The notes: generated by a model from the sequence alone, not told the origin. A DNA stretch of 64,000 nt from Eulemur rufifrons (GCF_041146395.1 NC_090989.1:50742501-50806500); one strand, 5' to 3'. Shown: positions 11,068 to 26,330, numbered from the stretch's first letter. Program-made: numbers and translations.

Positions 11068-14000
11068 CTAGCAAGGGAAAAAAAATCCAATCTAGTTTTA
11101 GCATAATATTCTGAACAGGCAAGTCTGATGTGACATATTCAAGTCAAAGAAACTACCTCGTCACTTATGTTCATTTTTCAATTACAGGGGGACATCAGAG
11201 TGCTTTTACATTAAATACAAATGAAAAGGATTTGTGATCTTTTGTTGAGACTCTTGATTAGATAAAAGAATTTTCATCCTTATAATTTTAAATGGTCCAA
11301 TAAGAAAAATTAGTAACCTGCCAAATAAAATAAAAAGGTGTTGGAGTTGTAAGACAAAATGCATAAAGTTATTCAAACCAAATCTATTAAAATATTAACA
11401 TTTTATTTCAATTTAACTTAAATGGGTAAAGTAAAATATTAAAAATGTATATGCAAAAAATAAAATAAAATAATAAAAATATATATGCAGTAATTTTATA
11501 TATATTAATGAAGTCTTTATAAAAGGGTCAAATTTTTGTCTCTTGTGAATATTATTTATAGTTAAAAATATACTTTATTCATTTATTAAACTTCAATGAA
11601 ACTTAACTTTCTTATAAAATCGTAATTAAAGTTGTTAGACTTTTTTTCTGACAACTAAGAACTAAAAATGAATGGAATAATTAGAAACAGAAAATGAGAA
11701 CACTTATTGTTAAGTTTTTGAAGTAGAGTTCATTATTTTTATGGCATAAATTACCTGGCTAAATAAAAGAGAATTAAAATGAATAAAACCATCACTTGAT
11801 ATCAAAAAAAATTAAGCATTTTACTTATCTGTCAGGGTAGATAAACAATAAAATGAACCCCAACAAAGAGGCACACAAAAACCTACTGTTTTTCACAGTT
11901 GTTGCTACTGGAATTGAACTCCTGTTGATGCCAATGAAAAATGCCAAAGCAGAAATGAACAAGCCCAATCTGAACAGCTTTAGGACAACAACTAGTTTGG
12001 AAGACACTGGAAATACACATGGATCCAAATCTTTTTGTTAATCATCATGAAATTCATGAGAAACATATTTCATCAAAAAATAAAAAAATCTAAAGTGACT
12101 GCAATTTTGAAGCACCTTCTGTAGAGGGAGCAAGAGGCCTTTGGTACATGAAGCCATCAAGTCTGAGCTTTCATTTGGATTTCTTCTTATTAGTTAGAAC
12201 AGAAACAATTTTAGGGGCTTTTCTTTGTGCCCATTACAAGATGACATTTTGAAAAACCTAAAGGTTTTTAAGTTTTAACCATATTATCTAAATTTCTAGG
12301 AAGTTCAAAGATCAAAGGAAAATTTCTCCTAAGATTTTTCAAAAGTGTATTTTTACCCCTCTTTGAAAAATTTTTCAATACTAATATTTAAATTCTTGCT
12401 TATTTGAGTGACCTTTGAATTCGTATGACAGTTTATGGGGAGATAAAAGCACAGTGATGCACTTAATGAAAGTCCGATGTCACTGCCCAGAGCACAAGCT
12501 AAGAACCTTATTAATAATCTAAGGGTTACACCTACTATGATTTATTCTTAAAAGATTTACTTTCCTACTGAAGGCAGGTAAGTATATAAACTGCAAAATG
12601 GTTATTTGATGGCATTGGAGCAGGGATTTAAAACACTACTTTTTTATAAATTCTTGTAAACAGTGACATCAATTTAGCTAACTCAAGGACCGGATGGGTT
12701 CTATCACCAAATGAAATGAGAAATAGATGCTGTACATCCTTTCTATGCCCTAATACCGTTTCATTCATAATAAATGTTTTTTCTATGCAACTCAAGCATA
12801 TACTATATAAAAATAATTTTTGATTAAATATTCAACAACCACATCAATGTCAGGAATGTTCTAAGATCTGCCTGCTATAGGTTATTCCCAAAGATTTACG
12901 TTTCAAAGCAGCACTTTATTATCAGTCAAAAATGGACAGTTTTTGAAATCATACCTGTTGTGGCTAATTTTATATTTTACCTTCAATGACAGAGAATGTA
13001 CTATAGATTGTTAGCTTAAATGGGTTTTAGTGACAGATATGGAAGTGAAAAAGTCTTCAAGTGATGCTTTGCATCTAAATATGAAAAAATACTTAGATGT
13101 CCTCTATTACCATTTTAATAAAGTTTTAAAGATTCACATTTTATTTTTGTCTTTTAATATAAACTTCTTAACCAGTATAATATTCTACTTAGATTAAAAA
13201 TAAGCCAATTTATAATATTCCAGTGTATTTTATCCAATATTACATATTTTTAATGAAAAATTCATCTTATCCAGTTCTGTAAGAAAAAATAAAAGCAGTT
13301 TCTATCACAAAAAATAATAAAAGAAGATATAAATATGAGAAGTTATATCTAAAATACCAAAAGACAAATTTAAATTCATGTAAATAATTATACTCTTTTA
13401 TAATTATATATATGGATTTTTTTTCTCTCTGCAAACTCATTCAAAAAGCAGGTTCAATTTTACTTGATATTAAATAGTGGTAAAATAATTGGATTTAAGA
13501 GTATCATTATCTATTCATGTATACATTACTTTTGGCAGTGGAAAAAATTTTAACTTATGGAACATGAGACAAGTTTTAGTCATTGATTTAACTTATGGGA
13601 AATTTTTAGGATATCAGAGGAATGAAGTAGAACCAATTGTATTTAGCTGGTTCACAGTTAAATAAAGCTGCCAAGTAAACCATCCTACCATTTACTCCCA
13701 TTGCTGCATTCCCTTTACATTTTCACCCTACATTCACAGGATGTTCTGCACTGTGGCTGTCATTCCTGAGTTAAGACACTGGTAATGCACAGGGACACAG
13801 ACTCTCAAAGATGCAAAGCCACCCCTCCCCAACCGGCACATCTTGTTAAATTCACTGTGCATTAAGTTATTTGAGCCTTCAGTGAGAAATACATTCATTT
13901 TATACATGTGCATGCTTGAAACAAACCGAGAAAATGGTGAATTTTCAGGCCAGCACAGGGGAATATTTTGCAATGAGTGACTTTTACATCTTGAAACTGA

Positions 14001-15094
14001 AGGCTCACAAATAGAGCCTTCTATATTTAGAGCATTCTATATTTTTGGGGGGAAAAGCATATATTAAGAAGGCTGACCTTCTGAATATCCCATTAGCTTT
14101 AATCCTTATAACTTGTAACTCAGACATCACCCTTGCTTTTCCTTCCTTCCTTTGAGCAATTTCTGATGCCTCAATTACGCCACCAACTTTCCCAGGGGGG
14201 GAAAAAAAGCAAACTGGAAATATCCATCTTTATTTTCTACATATGAAATTAAGGTGACATTGCCCCACAAATTCAGTAGTTTTCTTTGAACTTTAGTTAA
14301 TCTTTTCTGTTATGGACACTTCACATATATTCATTCACTGATGCTGTGTTTTGTACAGATTCACCTACATCTCTCTTCTATCTGTCTTATGTTGTAAAAT
14401 GTTTAAGGGTAAACCTTAAGTCAACCAAAGCCTGGCATGGAATGTGTATAGTTGAGCCCTTATAAGCTTTTAGACAACAATAATGAATGGTTATTACAGA
14501 AACAAATGGCCAAGTTGGTAAGGGAAATAAATCAATCATTTGTAGGATCCTTTCATAGTCTAGAAAAGCATTTTAAATGTGATACATCATTTTGTTTGTT
14601 TTCTACACATAAGAATCTCTCTTCATTTAATAATGTCTGAAGGCAATGTTATAAAAAATTTTATTAAAATATAATCTTTAGAGCTTGCATGTACATTTTT
14701 CCATTTTTTCTAATGTTATACTGTCCCAATCCTAATGGGAAAAATGCCTAACTCAAAGAAATCAGAGGCCAGAGAAGAGGTAAAACAAAATATAGCTATA
14801 TTTGAAATGATTATTGTACAAGTGCCAGAAATAAATCATTTCCCCAAAATAGTAGAATGAGTTCTATGATATGCATGCTAATTTTGAAGGTTGTGTCATG
14901 ACATCAAAAAAAGTCAGTGTGGTATACTATTAAGCCGTAAGTTAAGCTTTAATTATATGCATTATCACTGACTACTTTGTAAAGTGGAGAAACCTATTTG
15001 AAGTTGTTTTGCACTTGTGTTCTGTCCAGCTTCCATGCACTTCACAAAGATAATCTCATGGCTTGTTCCTTTACTTCTTTCAGGTTTCTGTTCA

Positions 15095-15340
15095 ATTATT
15101 ATCCTTTCAGATAATATCCTAATGACCTCATATAAAGTATAAATCTGTCATTATTTATTCCCTTCCATGCTTATTTTTCCTCCTAGCACATACCACTAGC
15201 TGACAATGTATAATATAGTTATTTGTTTACTTTCTGTCCTCCCTGAGTAGAGAATAAATTCCAAAGAAGATAAGGATTTTATCTTGTTCACACTGAACCT
15301 CCAGTCACTACAGCAACTGAATGAAAATAGGACAGTTAGG
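15095..15340 (+). mobile_element. L2 LINE 3-prime end remnant
   Basis: TCCCTGAGTAGAGAATAAAT, AAGATAAGGATTTTATCTTG and CACACTGAACCTCCAGTCAC follow L2 3-prime order. The opening part is diverged. Confidence 0.6.
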
Positions 15341-16619
15341 TGAAATTTAGATTCCCTAGTCACTGAACCTAAAACCTAAGCACCTTATCTAGTTAGAAAA
15401 ATGTATAAATAATCAACAATATCACCTTCAACAACAAAAGACCTTTCTTATAAAAATACAAACCAAGTTCATGGATATTGAAAGCCTAAGTTCTATATGT
15501 CGAAAGTACAAAAGGTCCATTTCTAAAAGACAAAGCAAAAGAAAATATTCTTCTAAAAAAAAAAACATTCTTCAGCATTCCAGAACATTATTTTACCTGG
15601 AAGCAATTACTCCATTATTACTTGTAATAATGCCTCTGTTTATTTGCCAACATACTGTGCCAAGTAAAATAAATATTTTCTTAACTGTTTAGAATTTCAT
15701 TTAGTTTAATTTTGAAAAATCTAATTATTTCAAACTGAATATAATTTAGTAAATAAATAATTTCAACTATAAAGTAAAAATAATCCAGAGGATTATTTTA
15801 TTCTCCCTCTAAAAAATAATTATCCAACGTTTCAAGCATTTATTAAAATTTTATATTTATAGCTAAGTTTCAATGTTAATTAAATAGAAACCATTTATAA
15901 TAGAAAAACCATTATTTCAGAAAAATTAAGTATATCTATACAATTACAATTTCAGCTTACTTTTACAATAGTATGTCTTTTAGAAATAAATTCTATACTC
16001 TTTTAGATCTCAAGATAATTTATACAATAATAGTCACATAGCAAGAAAGAAAATACTATCACAAGTAGCCTCTAACATCAAGTAAATGGTAATCAGAGTA
16101 ACAATATTATATTTAACAATTATACTTCAATAAATATTTATAACAACTTAATATAGATTTAAAGGTAAATGCTAGCTTTGACATTTTTATTTAACATTGG
16201 GGTTTTCAATATTTGTGAGAACTACAAAAGTTTATGTTAGGTAGCAATTCATAATTTTGTTTTGGCCTAATTTTAAAACATGCATTAAGAGTCCAACATG
16301 GAAATGTATACTTGAATGATCAACACCCTTAATTCAATGAGTGACATTTTGCTAAAATCACTGTTCTATGACTCTGCAGAGCCCGGAGTGTATACTCATT
16401 GTACTCTAACTATACACTCATTAATGAGGCCAATGTAGACCAATCACCATCATCATCAACCAGAGCAGTAATCCAAATGATTTCAGCAGATGTGATCACC
16501 TGACTATGGGTAAACATTCGGGCCACAACATTTCATGCATAATTTAATACCCTGAGTGACCTGCAAAAGACATATTGCATAGAACCTAAGAAGTTGAAGC
16601 TCAAAAGGATTTTAGAGAT

Positions 16620-16760
16620 CATTTAAGTTGAACTGATAATGTCATTTATCAGATGGAGAAAATGAGGCCCAGAGAAGTTACCTTGTTCAAAATAAGGCAA
16701 ATACTTAATGCTGGAGTCAGGTTTAGAACCCAGTCTGATTTCATTCTACTGTTCACATCA
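16620..16760 (+). mobile_element. MIR SINE fragment
   Basis: GATGGAGAAAATGAGGCCCA, GAGAAGTTACCTTGTTCAAA and GGTTTAGAACCCAGTCTGAT follow the MIR 3-prime half. Confidence 0.7.
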
Positions 16761-19320
16761 GAATTCTGTGCTGGTTTTCTAATAAACACAGTGCATAAAT
16801 GATTAAGAGAAATGCTTATGATAATATTAAGTGGCAAAGAAGGTCATGAAATTATCTCTACAATATAATCCAAATGATGTAAAAAAATCAACATGAAAAA
16901 AGTCAAAATGTTAAAACTGTACATTGCTATTTAGGGTATGTGTATGCCTACATTTATGTATTTGTCTTTTTTCTTTCTTTTATATACTTTGCATATTTTC
17001 TGCAATGAACAACTGTTACCTATAGAGCCAGAAACAAAAAATAAACTGGAGAGAGAAATGTGTCATTAAGAGCTAACACTTGTATTGTTAACTACGGCTA
17101 ACTTGCAGCATGCAAACTAGAAAGTTAACTTACTGTTGAGCATGCATTGTTAAAATACTGCTCTAGTTAAGTAAAACAACCATACTGTTTCTGTGGAGAA
17201 AATTAAGAGTAAATGCGGAGAAAGTATAAACACAGGAATAATGTTAGATGCATTTACAAATTGAACTATTAGAAAAATTATCAATAAAATACATTTTACT
17301 ATGAATTTGCTATTTTTCTTTATTTACAGGAGAAGCAGGTACTTAACGTTAAATACAAATGAAGCAAGCCACAACCTCTACCTCTCAGCCCACTTGGCAA
17401 TATGAATTTAATAAATAGAATGTAAAAATTTAATCTCTAATTAGCAAGATTTCATTTACTTCATTTTCTAATGTTCTCTGATTTATCAGAGGTAACTGAG
17501 CTTCCACATTTTATTACATCTGCATATATTCAGAGTTCATTCAGGGCTAGAATATCATCAAATGTTGTCACTGATTTCGAATCTACTACACAGAATATGT
17601 GTAATTGCTTCCAACTCCTATGTCTGCTAACTATCTGGCAGTTCCAAGAAAAGTTCCCAATGGAGAATGGTCCATTTAGCTTGGTCTCCCACTGTCAAGA
17701 ACAATGTCAAACTTGAACAATGTCAAGTTTCACACCCTTGCTTTTTCTCAAGCACTGCCTCTTCCAATCATGTCCATCCTCCATGACTCTGGAAATTTCC
17801 ATCTCCTCTACGAAATATTCTTGTCTATGGCAAGCCTCTCCTCCAAACTCATTTAAAATTAACAATTCATTATTATAAATTTAGTGTACAGTGTTCTCTA
17901 GTGATTTGATATATGTTAATTTTATTTTCTAAAGTAGACTGTACAATTTCTTGGGGGCTGTGATTTAGCTTATCCTTCTTTTTCATTCATATGCATAGTG
18001 GGAGTTCAGTGATCTGTAGAGAAAGGAATGAAGAAGCTCTAAGACTTTCAATTGGAAATAAGGGCCTCAGCAAATAAAATTAAAATCAAACAAGCAACCA
18101 AGTATTCTCCATGTGCTTACTATACATCAAATACAGTAAGGTGTTATGGGAGAATCAGAGAATTCAGGTAAGGATTTGCCCTCAAAATCTTATAATGCTT
18201 TTAACTGGGAGAGCAACATTAAAATTAGAAAACAGTATGGCTGAGTATATAATTAAATGTGTAGAAAATAAACTGCAGGAAGAGGAATGCAAATCAGTCT
18301 TAATCGCTATAACTGAAGAAGTCAGAGATTTCACAAAGAAATAGAGCCTAAGACACAGACCTTTAGGATAAATGGTCTGAAAAAGAGGAGCACAGGAGGG
18401 AAGAGAATAACACAGGGCAACCATTAGGAATCATTGAAAAATATTTTAGATGGCTAAAATTCTGTAGGATCATAGCTAGCAGAAGAGTACAGAGTTCATT
18501 TAGTTGAAAAAAGGAAATGATGCTTGTTTTTGAATGGAAAAGTGACCCAGGGAAGGCAGAATTTAAATTCAATGAACTCAGCTACACTGAACAAAACATA
18601 CTGGAGGAAAGGCAGGCAGCCTGACATCATATAAAGAGTAGGAAAATGCAAATTGAGATACCTGGTTTCATCCTGGTTTAACTTGGGCAGAGATCACTTA
18701 ACTGTCCAGTGTGCCTCTGTATCTTCATTTTTGAAATGAAACACACAGGCTATCACATTTTTCTAACTTTAAATCCATTGATACTAATTCTGAGAGCACA
18801 CCAGATGATCAGGTAAAAGACTATTTCGGTTGTCCAGCTCTGAGGCAAAGTTAGGGCAATGGGGAAGGTTAGCTGAATGTGAAAACTCCAAAAGAAGAAT
18901 CAACAGGACTTAGTGCCTGAATAGATCCGACAAATGGAAAAAACTGGAGGAACCAAAGATTATTTTATGATGTTAACCTGGATAGTTGGGATAAAATGCA
19001 ATACTTCTGAGGAAGAAAGGTAAATCGAATGGGAGAGCCCATTGTGCTACTCTACCGCCTTCCTTGAAGGAATACTTAGCTTTCTCTCCCTGTAGTTCTA
19101 TGTGTAATCTCAAGAGTTTAGATAAGTCTCATAGAAGCTGTGGTTACTAGCAAAGAATTAGAAAGGATTCTTATTTCTGGCACTTTATAAATCCAATTGG
19201 ATTGCTTTTTATTGATGCCTTTCTATTCATCCTGTAAGTTTCTGTACTGAGAACATCAAAACCAGTTTTTAACATATCGTTCTGCAGGGCCAAGTGATCT
19301 CCAAATTGAACAAAACTCAC

Positions 19321-19415
19321 TTTATGCTAGGGAGAAGGGTGGTAACTGGAGGAGGAGGAGACAGCCGGGGAGGAACATCATATTCTTCACTTCCAAGGTG
19401 ACCATTGGAAAAGAC
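19321..19415 (-). CDS. CBLB: CBLB exon: first YxxP phosphotyrosine site (about residues 654-684)
   Basis: This 95-bp exon encodes [18 protein letters not shown] followed by [13 protein letters not shown] plus two bases of a lysine codon. EEYDVPP contains Y665, a YxxP motif of the kind bound by Crk/CrkL SH2 domains when phosphorylated. The acceptor is TTTCAG and the donor is the strong GTGAGT. It enters in phase 0 and leaves in phase 2, so skipping it alone would break the frame. Introns of 7.8 kb and 8.3 kb isolate it, and without knowledge of CBLB it would be easy to miss. Confidence 0.96.
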
Positions 19416-22400
19416 CTGAAAATAAATCATATGTTTAGTTTCCAAGAATTTAGCTTTTGGAGGACCTTAAAACAATAGTAGGGCTTAGAAAATCTACAAT
19501 TTTGAAGAGAATACATAGGTTCAGTATATTTAAACAAGCGAAATGTCATATAATTTACGTAGGAGTCAGTAGCACCATAGTGATAACAATTCACCATCAC
19601 CCAAAGTAGTACCAGGTTATAGGGAATAAAAAATGATACAACATGATTTTTAAACATAATTGAGAAGTAATACTATAATTTATATAAATCAGATATAGAC
19701 AGCTAGATAAAAAGGTAGTAAAATTCATCAACTGTGATAATGTTTTATTGAAAACAGCATTTTCTCTAAGGAAAAAAGCAGCACTGCTGCAATTCTTATT
19801 TCAGTTCCTTCCAAATCAAAGTCTTCTAAATTCTTTCTCTCCAGGGTTAACAGAACATTCTTACACTTCCTGATAAAACAGTACACAAGTATAATCAGAA
19901 ATGCCTTTGTTTTTTCAGAGTTGAAGCTTCAGCACTTACGATAACTAGAGACCTGTTCTGGTTTTCAAAGTACAGGCAAATTTAAACCTAATTTTCAGTT
20001 TGTGAGTACCACAAACCACAATTGTTAATTTGCTCCTAAGGTATCAAGGAGAGCCAGTGTTCAATTACTGAGAATTAGAAAATTCTGATTTCCAGGTTTC
20101 TCAAACTACAGGAACTATCAGAACAATTCCTCTTTCCTTCTCCAACCACTTGAAATTAGAGCAACTTAGAACGGGAAAAATGAGAAGATAACTTTCCAAA
20201 GACATAGTCACAAGAAAAAGTTAAACATATTTTAAGACCTGTGAGTAATCACTAGATTTTTATCATGGAGCTCTTTTGCAAACTCTTATTAATTCATATT
20301 TAAAAGGTAGAAAGACAGTGGAGCCAAAAGGATGTAATGTAACTTAAACATTGATAGATAATTCAGTCAAAGTAATACCAATTACTTTCCCCTCCTCATG
20401 TTTCTAAATGGTGTTGAAGATTTAGAACTCAAAACTGAAAGGCCATACCCTTATCAACCTAAAACAAGACAAGAAACAACTTTAAAGAAAACATTTGAAA
20501 TATATCAATGTTTGTATTTCAAAACTACAAAATCAAATTTCATAGCATTAAAGTTTCACTCTAAAAATTATGTCCCATACTTTAGCTCCACTTTCTCTTT
20601 TCCATGTATCCCCTCTTTAGATTCAATATACTGTAGGTACACCATGACAAAATATACCTTTAAAGGAAATGATTTTATCATAAGCTTTTGACTATGAGCC
20701 AAATAACAGAACAAGGCAAAGTTTTTGGAACTTGGCTAGAGAAAAGAAATTTTCTAATAGATATTAATCATTGTAAAGGTCAATGAACCCTTTCACATAA
20801 AAAAAATACCTTCTGACTGACAAACAGAAGTATCAAACCACAAATGCTCATTGTGACACTGAGCATTTGAAGTCATTATTTGGAGTTCTTTGCATGCTGC
20901 TGGAATAGGTATATAAGACTTCTGCAATCAAATCTTGTTAATGTTTCTGTCACAAATATATTTAAAATTCTTCTGGAAAATGTAATTTGCATTTTATACG
21001 CAAAACTTTATTCCTTTAGGGGAAAGCATCCAACATAGATACTTAATAAAACTTCAGCAATGATAAAATAAAAGAGATATATGGGAATAATAGTTTCAGT
21101 TGTATTGGTTCTAATAAACAATAAATCGACCACAATTTTATAATCAGAACATTGTGAACATATCTGAAAAAGAATATCAACATACTCATTTATTGATATT
21201 GAAAATGCTTTCATCTTGCACATTAGGTAAATGAGGGAATGAATATATTAACAGAGCTTACACAACATTTTTATGTACCATCATTAAATTTCATGAAGAC
21301 AAGTCATGCAGGCAATAATGTCTATCACTAGTAAAAACATAAAGTACAGTTAATAAGGTAACTTATTCTTTAGGAAGGTAATACCTCAGAAAATTAAGTG
21401 ATTTGTTCCCTAATTTTATGAAAAAATCCATTAATATGCTTTAAAATGCAAATAGCACTTTCTCTAACTGCTTTAGAAACACTGTTATTGATACATAGTA
21501 ACTAAATGATTTCTCCTGCCACTGAAATGCTTTAGTGTCTTTTCCAAACCATTCATTTGGTGCTTGGCATCTAATGATATTTTGCTCATGTTCTGTGTAA
21601 TTATGTTCCATGGAGGAGAATTCATGCTACATTGAGCCTCTTTCAGGACAAAAACTCTTCTATTTCTTTATCATTTTATAGCACATTCCTTATGAGGCTT
21701 TACAAAAAGTAGGACTTAAATGAATATTGACTGCTGACTGGCTTAGATGACCTTATTAATGGAGTCATTAACCAATGAAATGACTTCCTTTAGGTACGGA
21801 TGGAAGAAACTCATTAGATTACTGACATACTCTTAGCAAACACATGTAATATGCTTAATGGCTGATCTTCCCACAAACTGTTCTAAAATATGTACTGAGA
21901 GTTAATATAATAAGACTCATACCAAACATGGAATTCTGTATAGTTCTTTCTTAACTAACAGAGGTTACACAAGTGTGCAAAAGCAAAGGACTTCAATATG
22001 CAGATACTAGGGTGATGTTCATATTTCTTTTCATCTAAGGTGATTGTTTATATTTCTTGATAGTGGTTGGAAGACAAGTTTTAACATTATGTCATTCTGA
22101 ATTCCATGTTCCCACTTGCACCATTTCATTAGACCAGAATCATTTTAGCTGCCACTGCATGAGTGCAATAAATCACAACTTTTTGAGCTAAAAATAAATA
22201 TTTTATGTTCACTAGAAATCTGAAAAATCTGTTTTCAAATGGTAGAAAACTAACGTTCTTCAAATGTATATGCTGACAGTATCAACTGAAGCAGTTCACA
22301 CTGAAACCTCACTGACTTCTCAACTAAGGAATATATTTTTGTCCTTTGCCTTCCTAGCTCACTGTCCCAAATCTATCACAATTCCATTGAAAATGCTACT

Positions 22401-24959
22401 AACTTATATCTTCTCAATTCACAATTCTGATCCTATCATTCTTCTGCCAAAACAAAAACAAAAAAATTTTAAAAGCTCTATCCTGCCTACCAAATTATAA
22501 CAGTATAGAATTCAAGAAACTCCATAATTGATTTTAACCTACATTGCTAGTCTTATATCACCTGCCTATATGCCCTATACGCCATCCAAAATTGACTACA
22601 TATCACCATATATATTTTCCCACCCCCATGCTATCCTTTTCTGTCATGCCTACAAAAATAATCTTTTAATGTCTATAGCCAGTGAACCTTTCGCATGAAG
22701 CTTTCTTTAGTCCTTTTTCTATCCTGCATCTCAGAATTATTTTTTCTTCTTGGGGATTCCACATATTTTCTGGATGCTTTTCATATGCCTTATCTCTTAG
22801 TTAATCACATACCTGTCTCACCTTCACTAGCCTTTGCTTTATTCATCTTTGTGTTCCCCACAGTGTCTTGAACATCCTATGTACTCATATAGCTGAATTA
22901 GATTGAAGGAATAAGAATATATTAGTGGAAGTTTAAATTTGTAGAAGTATAATCTGGGTTGTATAAGGCATCATCTAATCCTAATCTTGAGGTCTGAAAT
23001 GTTTTCTTATGATTCAGATATTGTCTAAAAACTGGAGGGACCCTTGAAATAACAGAGAAAACAAAATAATGTGAAAATCTTAGCACAATTTAAAAAAAAT
23101 CTTTTTTAAATTTTTACAAAACCCTAAGCACAAACTTTTTTCCATCCTACACATGTAACACTCCCATATACTACCCCCAAAATATTCACATATTCTGTCC
23201 TTCAACATCAGATTGCAAATGAAATCAGTGTACACTGGTTTTTTGAAAGAAAGCCCTTGAAATGTATAGAAAGTTTAAGGTCATTCATCTAAACATGTGG
23301 CTCTCCACTAAACGTGCAAAAAGCTGCAGTCTCAAGAAGGGGGATCATTTGATGTGTTTATCTAGCAATATCGTCAAAAGATTATTATACACAGGGTCAT
23401 TTTAGAATGATACTGTTGTAAAACATGACTAAAGATAGTTTTTATCACATAACAAATAGTGGTATTCTTAATCTCTCAAAGGGAACAAATATTGACAGCT
23501 GGGCACAAAATGAATATCTGGAAATAAGTAGATAAATTTCAAGTTTCTAAAAATATATTAAAATATTTTGGTGCAAATATTTTCATCTCAGATAACCAAA
23601 ACAATAATAGCTAGCCAACAAGATATATATTAAGAAACAGCTTTATAATGTGGCTAGAATCTGAGAATTTCAGAGAATAGAAGCAGTGCTACAGGAAAGA
23701 AATCTTTTACCAATAGAACAAAATAAATATACCTAATAACTCTCAGCTTGTAGTTTGATATTAAAAGTAAAGTATCACCTTAGCTAACATTTGATTATGC
23801 TAGGGTGGGAGGGGAAAGAGAAAAGGGAATAAATGAACCCCACAGAAAATTCTTACACTTCATTTTAACCATGATTTAGAAGATTTTTTTCCCTCAGAGC
23901 TCTGTACAATTAGCAAATGAAGTAATTAGAGATTAATTTATTCTCGTTTCCCTTACCGTCTACCTAGTGATGATATGAAGAAGAAAGGCAGACAGTTCTT
24001 GTGAATGATGGGAACTGGCACAAGAACAGAGGACAAACAATGACTGGAGGAGAGTCCTCACGCATTCGCAGGTATTTAGATTTATAAATTCCCCTTTTGG
24101 CATTCCATATGTACATTTTTATTTAAATTTATAGTACTTATCTAAGTTTCCTTATCTCCAAAATGGGAAGATGATATTTAATGTGAAGCATCACCTCTAA
24201 AGAAAACAACTAAACCTAAACGGCAATTACTATTTGACAAAAGAGTGTATTTAGAGGGACAGATGGGTTTTGTGAAGATAATAAATCAGCCTCCAAATAT
24301 CTCAATCTCCACACCCTTTGTTCCCATGATAAGACAGTACAAAACAAAACTACACACTAGGTATTAAAGGTGAGAATACCTTGTTAACATTTACCATTTT
24401 CATTAAAAATATTAGTCTTTTTAAGAAAATTAAAATCATCTCCCTTTCCTCTTTCTTCATCCCTTCTTTTTTCTTATCGTGTGTGAATCTGTTTAAAATG
24501 AATACTCTTCTCAAGAGGAAACATCTCTATTTTAAAGAAGAAAATTATGGCCTACCCTTAGGCTGAAGGCCAGTTCTGGGGAAATACATAAAAACCTGTC
24601 CATTTGTGCTCCTTGTGTATCACGGCCATCCTCTCTTCCTCTAGCTCCTCTTCCCCTGACTACCACTGCCCACCCCAACCGCAGCACAAACATTTTTTGG
24701 CCTCTAACATCAGCTTAAGTATTGTAATAATAGCTACCAATCTACTGAGTGCCCACTGAGTATGCATTAGGAACTATGCTAAATAAAAGGAGAGAGGAGA
24801 GGGAAAAAGAGAAGCTAATTTTGATTTAAAAAAATAAAACAACTATTTTAAATGAAAATATCAGCTCTTCCAACTTATTCTGATACTCCATGTCCAGCTT
24901 TTACTTTTGGTTTTATTCTCAAAACAAGGGGTATGGGAACTTAGATAGCTGAAGGCTAA

Positions 24960-25130
24960 CTATTCTCCTAGATATCGGCTATTATCATTACTCCATTTTA
25001 TAAAGTAAAGAAAATAAGTGAGGTTGGGGGTGAAGATGAAGTAAGTTGCTCACATCCACAAAGCCAGTACCTTCTAGAGCACGAAGTGAAATCCGGGTCT
25101 GATTCCAATACCCGGTAACAAATGCCAGCT
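24960..25130 (+). mobile_element. MIR SINE fragment
   Basis: TATCATTACTCCATTTTATA, TAAGTTGCTCACATCCACAA and GTGAAATCCGGGTCTGATTC match the MIR 3-prime half. A possible front part lies at 24730-24785, which would imply an interruption. Confidence 0.65.
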
Positions 25131-26297
25131 GAGGATCACAGAAACTGAGAACGGCAGGATCCTAAGACTCAGTCTTACATCAGTTGTTAGTTAAAGCCAG
25201 CCACTTAAGTCTCCCAACAACGAAATGAGAAGAGGATTTGGGACTTTTCTATTTTAAGTTCTGTGTTTTGGAGCATTTAATGTATTAACTATATATAAAT
25301 ACTTCTGCATAATACACCCCAGAAGTCAAACAAGTAGGTTGAAATTAGAAATCTTAAAAGTCTAAGTTTGGTTGAAATACAAATTCTGGTGTAACATGAA
25401 ATTAACTTTGAGAACGTAAACACCGCAATATTAATATATACAATATATGAGATTAGACATTAAACATCTTAATGACTATGATTTAGATAAAACTAGACAA
25501 GATTAAAATCCAACTTTCAGTAAGAGATAAATGTTGTAATTAACTCAATGTTCTCTTATATACTGATCTGTATCAAACATGAAAGTTCACATAGAGACAT
25601 TTAAAGGAATTTTCATAACTGAACTCATTATTAACATTTCAAACCTATACTTAATAAAAAAATCTCATACCTACAACCTAAGAAAATGTGACCCCAATGT
25701 TTGAAACTATAATATCCCATAAAAATTTAAAAAATTAACAGCCAGTGTTTTTAGGGCTTAGAAGGGTAAGTTTATATTACTACTAAAACTAGATAACGTT
25801 ATCTAAAAGAAGTCTGAAACAAGAGGTCTTCAATGAAATGGCAACAATAATTATTATATTTTAAATATTTTTGAAGTTTATTCAGAAAATAAATTTACCA
25901 GACAATTTACATTAGAGCTTGTTCTAACACTTTTCCCAAGACAAGTGTGATCACATATGAAAAAAAAAATCACTAAAAAGAGAGTTGTAAAAAAATTTTT
26001 TGCAGAGAAGCTCTCCATTTCAGAGAACATTATAAAATTGCATATACATATGCTTTTTCTTAGGTTTACATTATATTTAGATGATCTTAACGAAACTTTT
26101 AGAGATCTTCATATTTATAATAGATGAGACTGAAGGTAGCAAGGTGAGTCACTGGCAAGATCACGGCAATCCACCACCATCCTTTCCTTTGTTTTGAATG
26201 CTGCACTAGAGAGTTTGACCCTTCATATTCTGGCTACCCTAGTATATCACTGAGGTTAAATATACAAAGTTTTCATTATCACCATACCTGTGTGAAC

Positions 26298-26330
26298 ATG
26301 CACACACACACACACACACATACACATAGA
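26298..26330. repeat. CA dinucleotide microsatellite
   Basis: A CACA run of about 11 units is followed by TACACATAGA. Confidence 0.95.

Larger units (their letters stand above)
11068..19320 (-). other. CBLB: CBLB intron, 8.3 kb
   Basis: The intron is very AT-rich, especially 11300-16200, and has few recognisable repeats. I see a MIR-like remnant near 16620-16760 and an L2 3-prime-end remnant at about 15095-15340. A short hydrophobic reading frame at 11825-12028 is discussed separately. No Alu is present. Confidence 0.8.
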
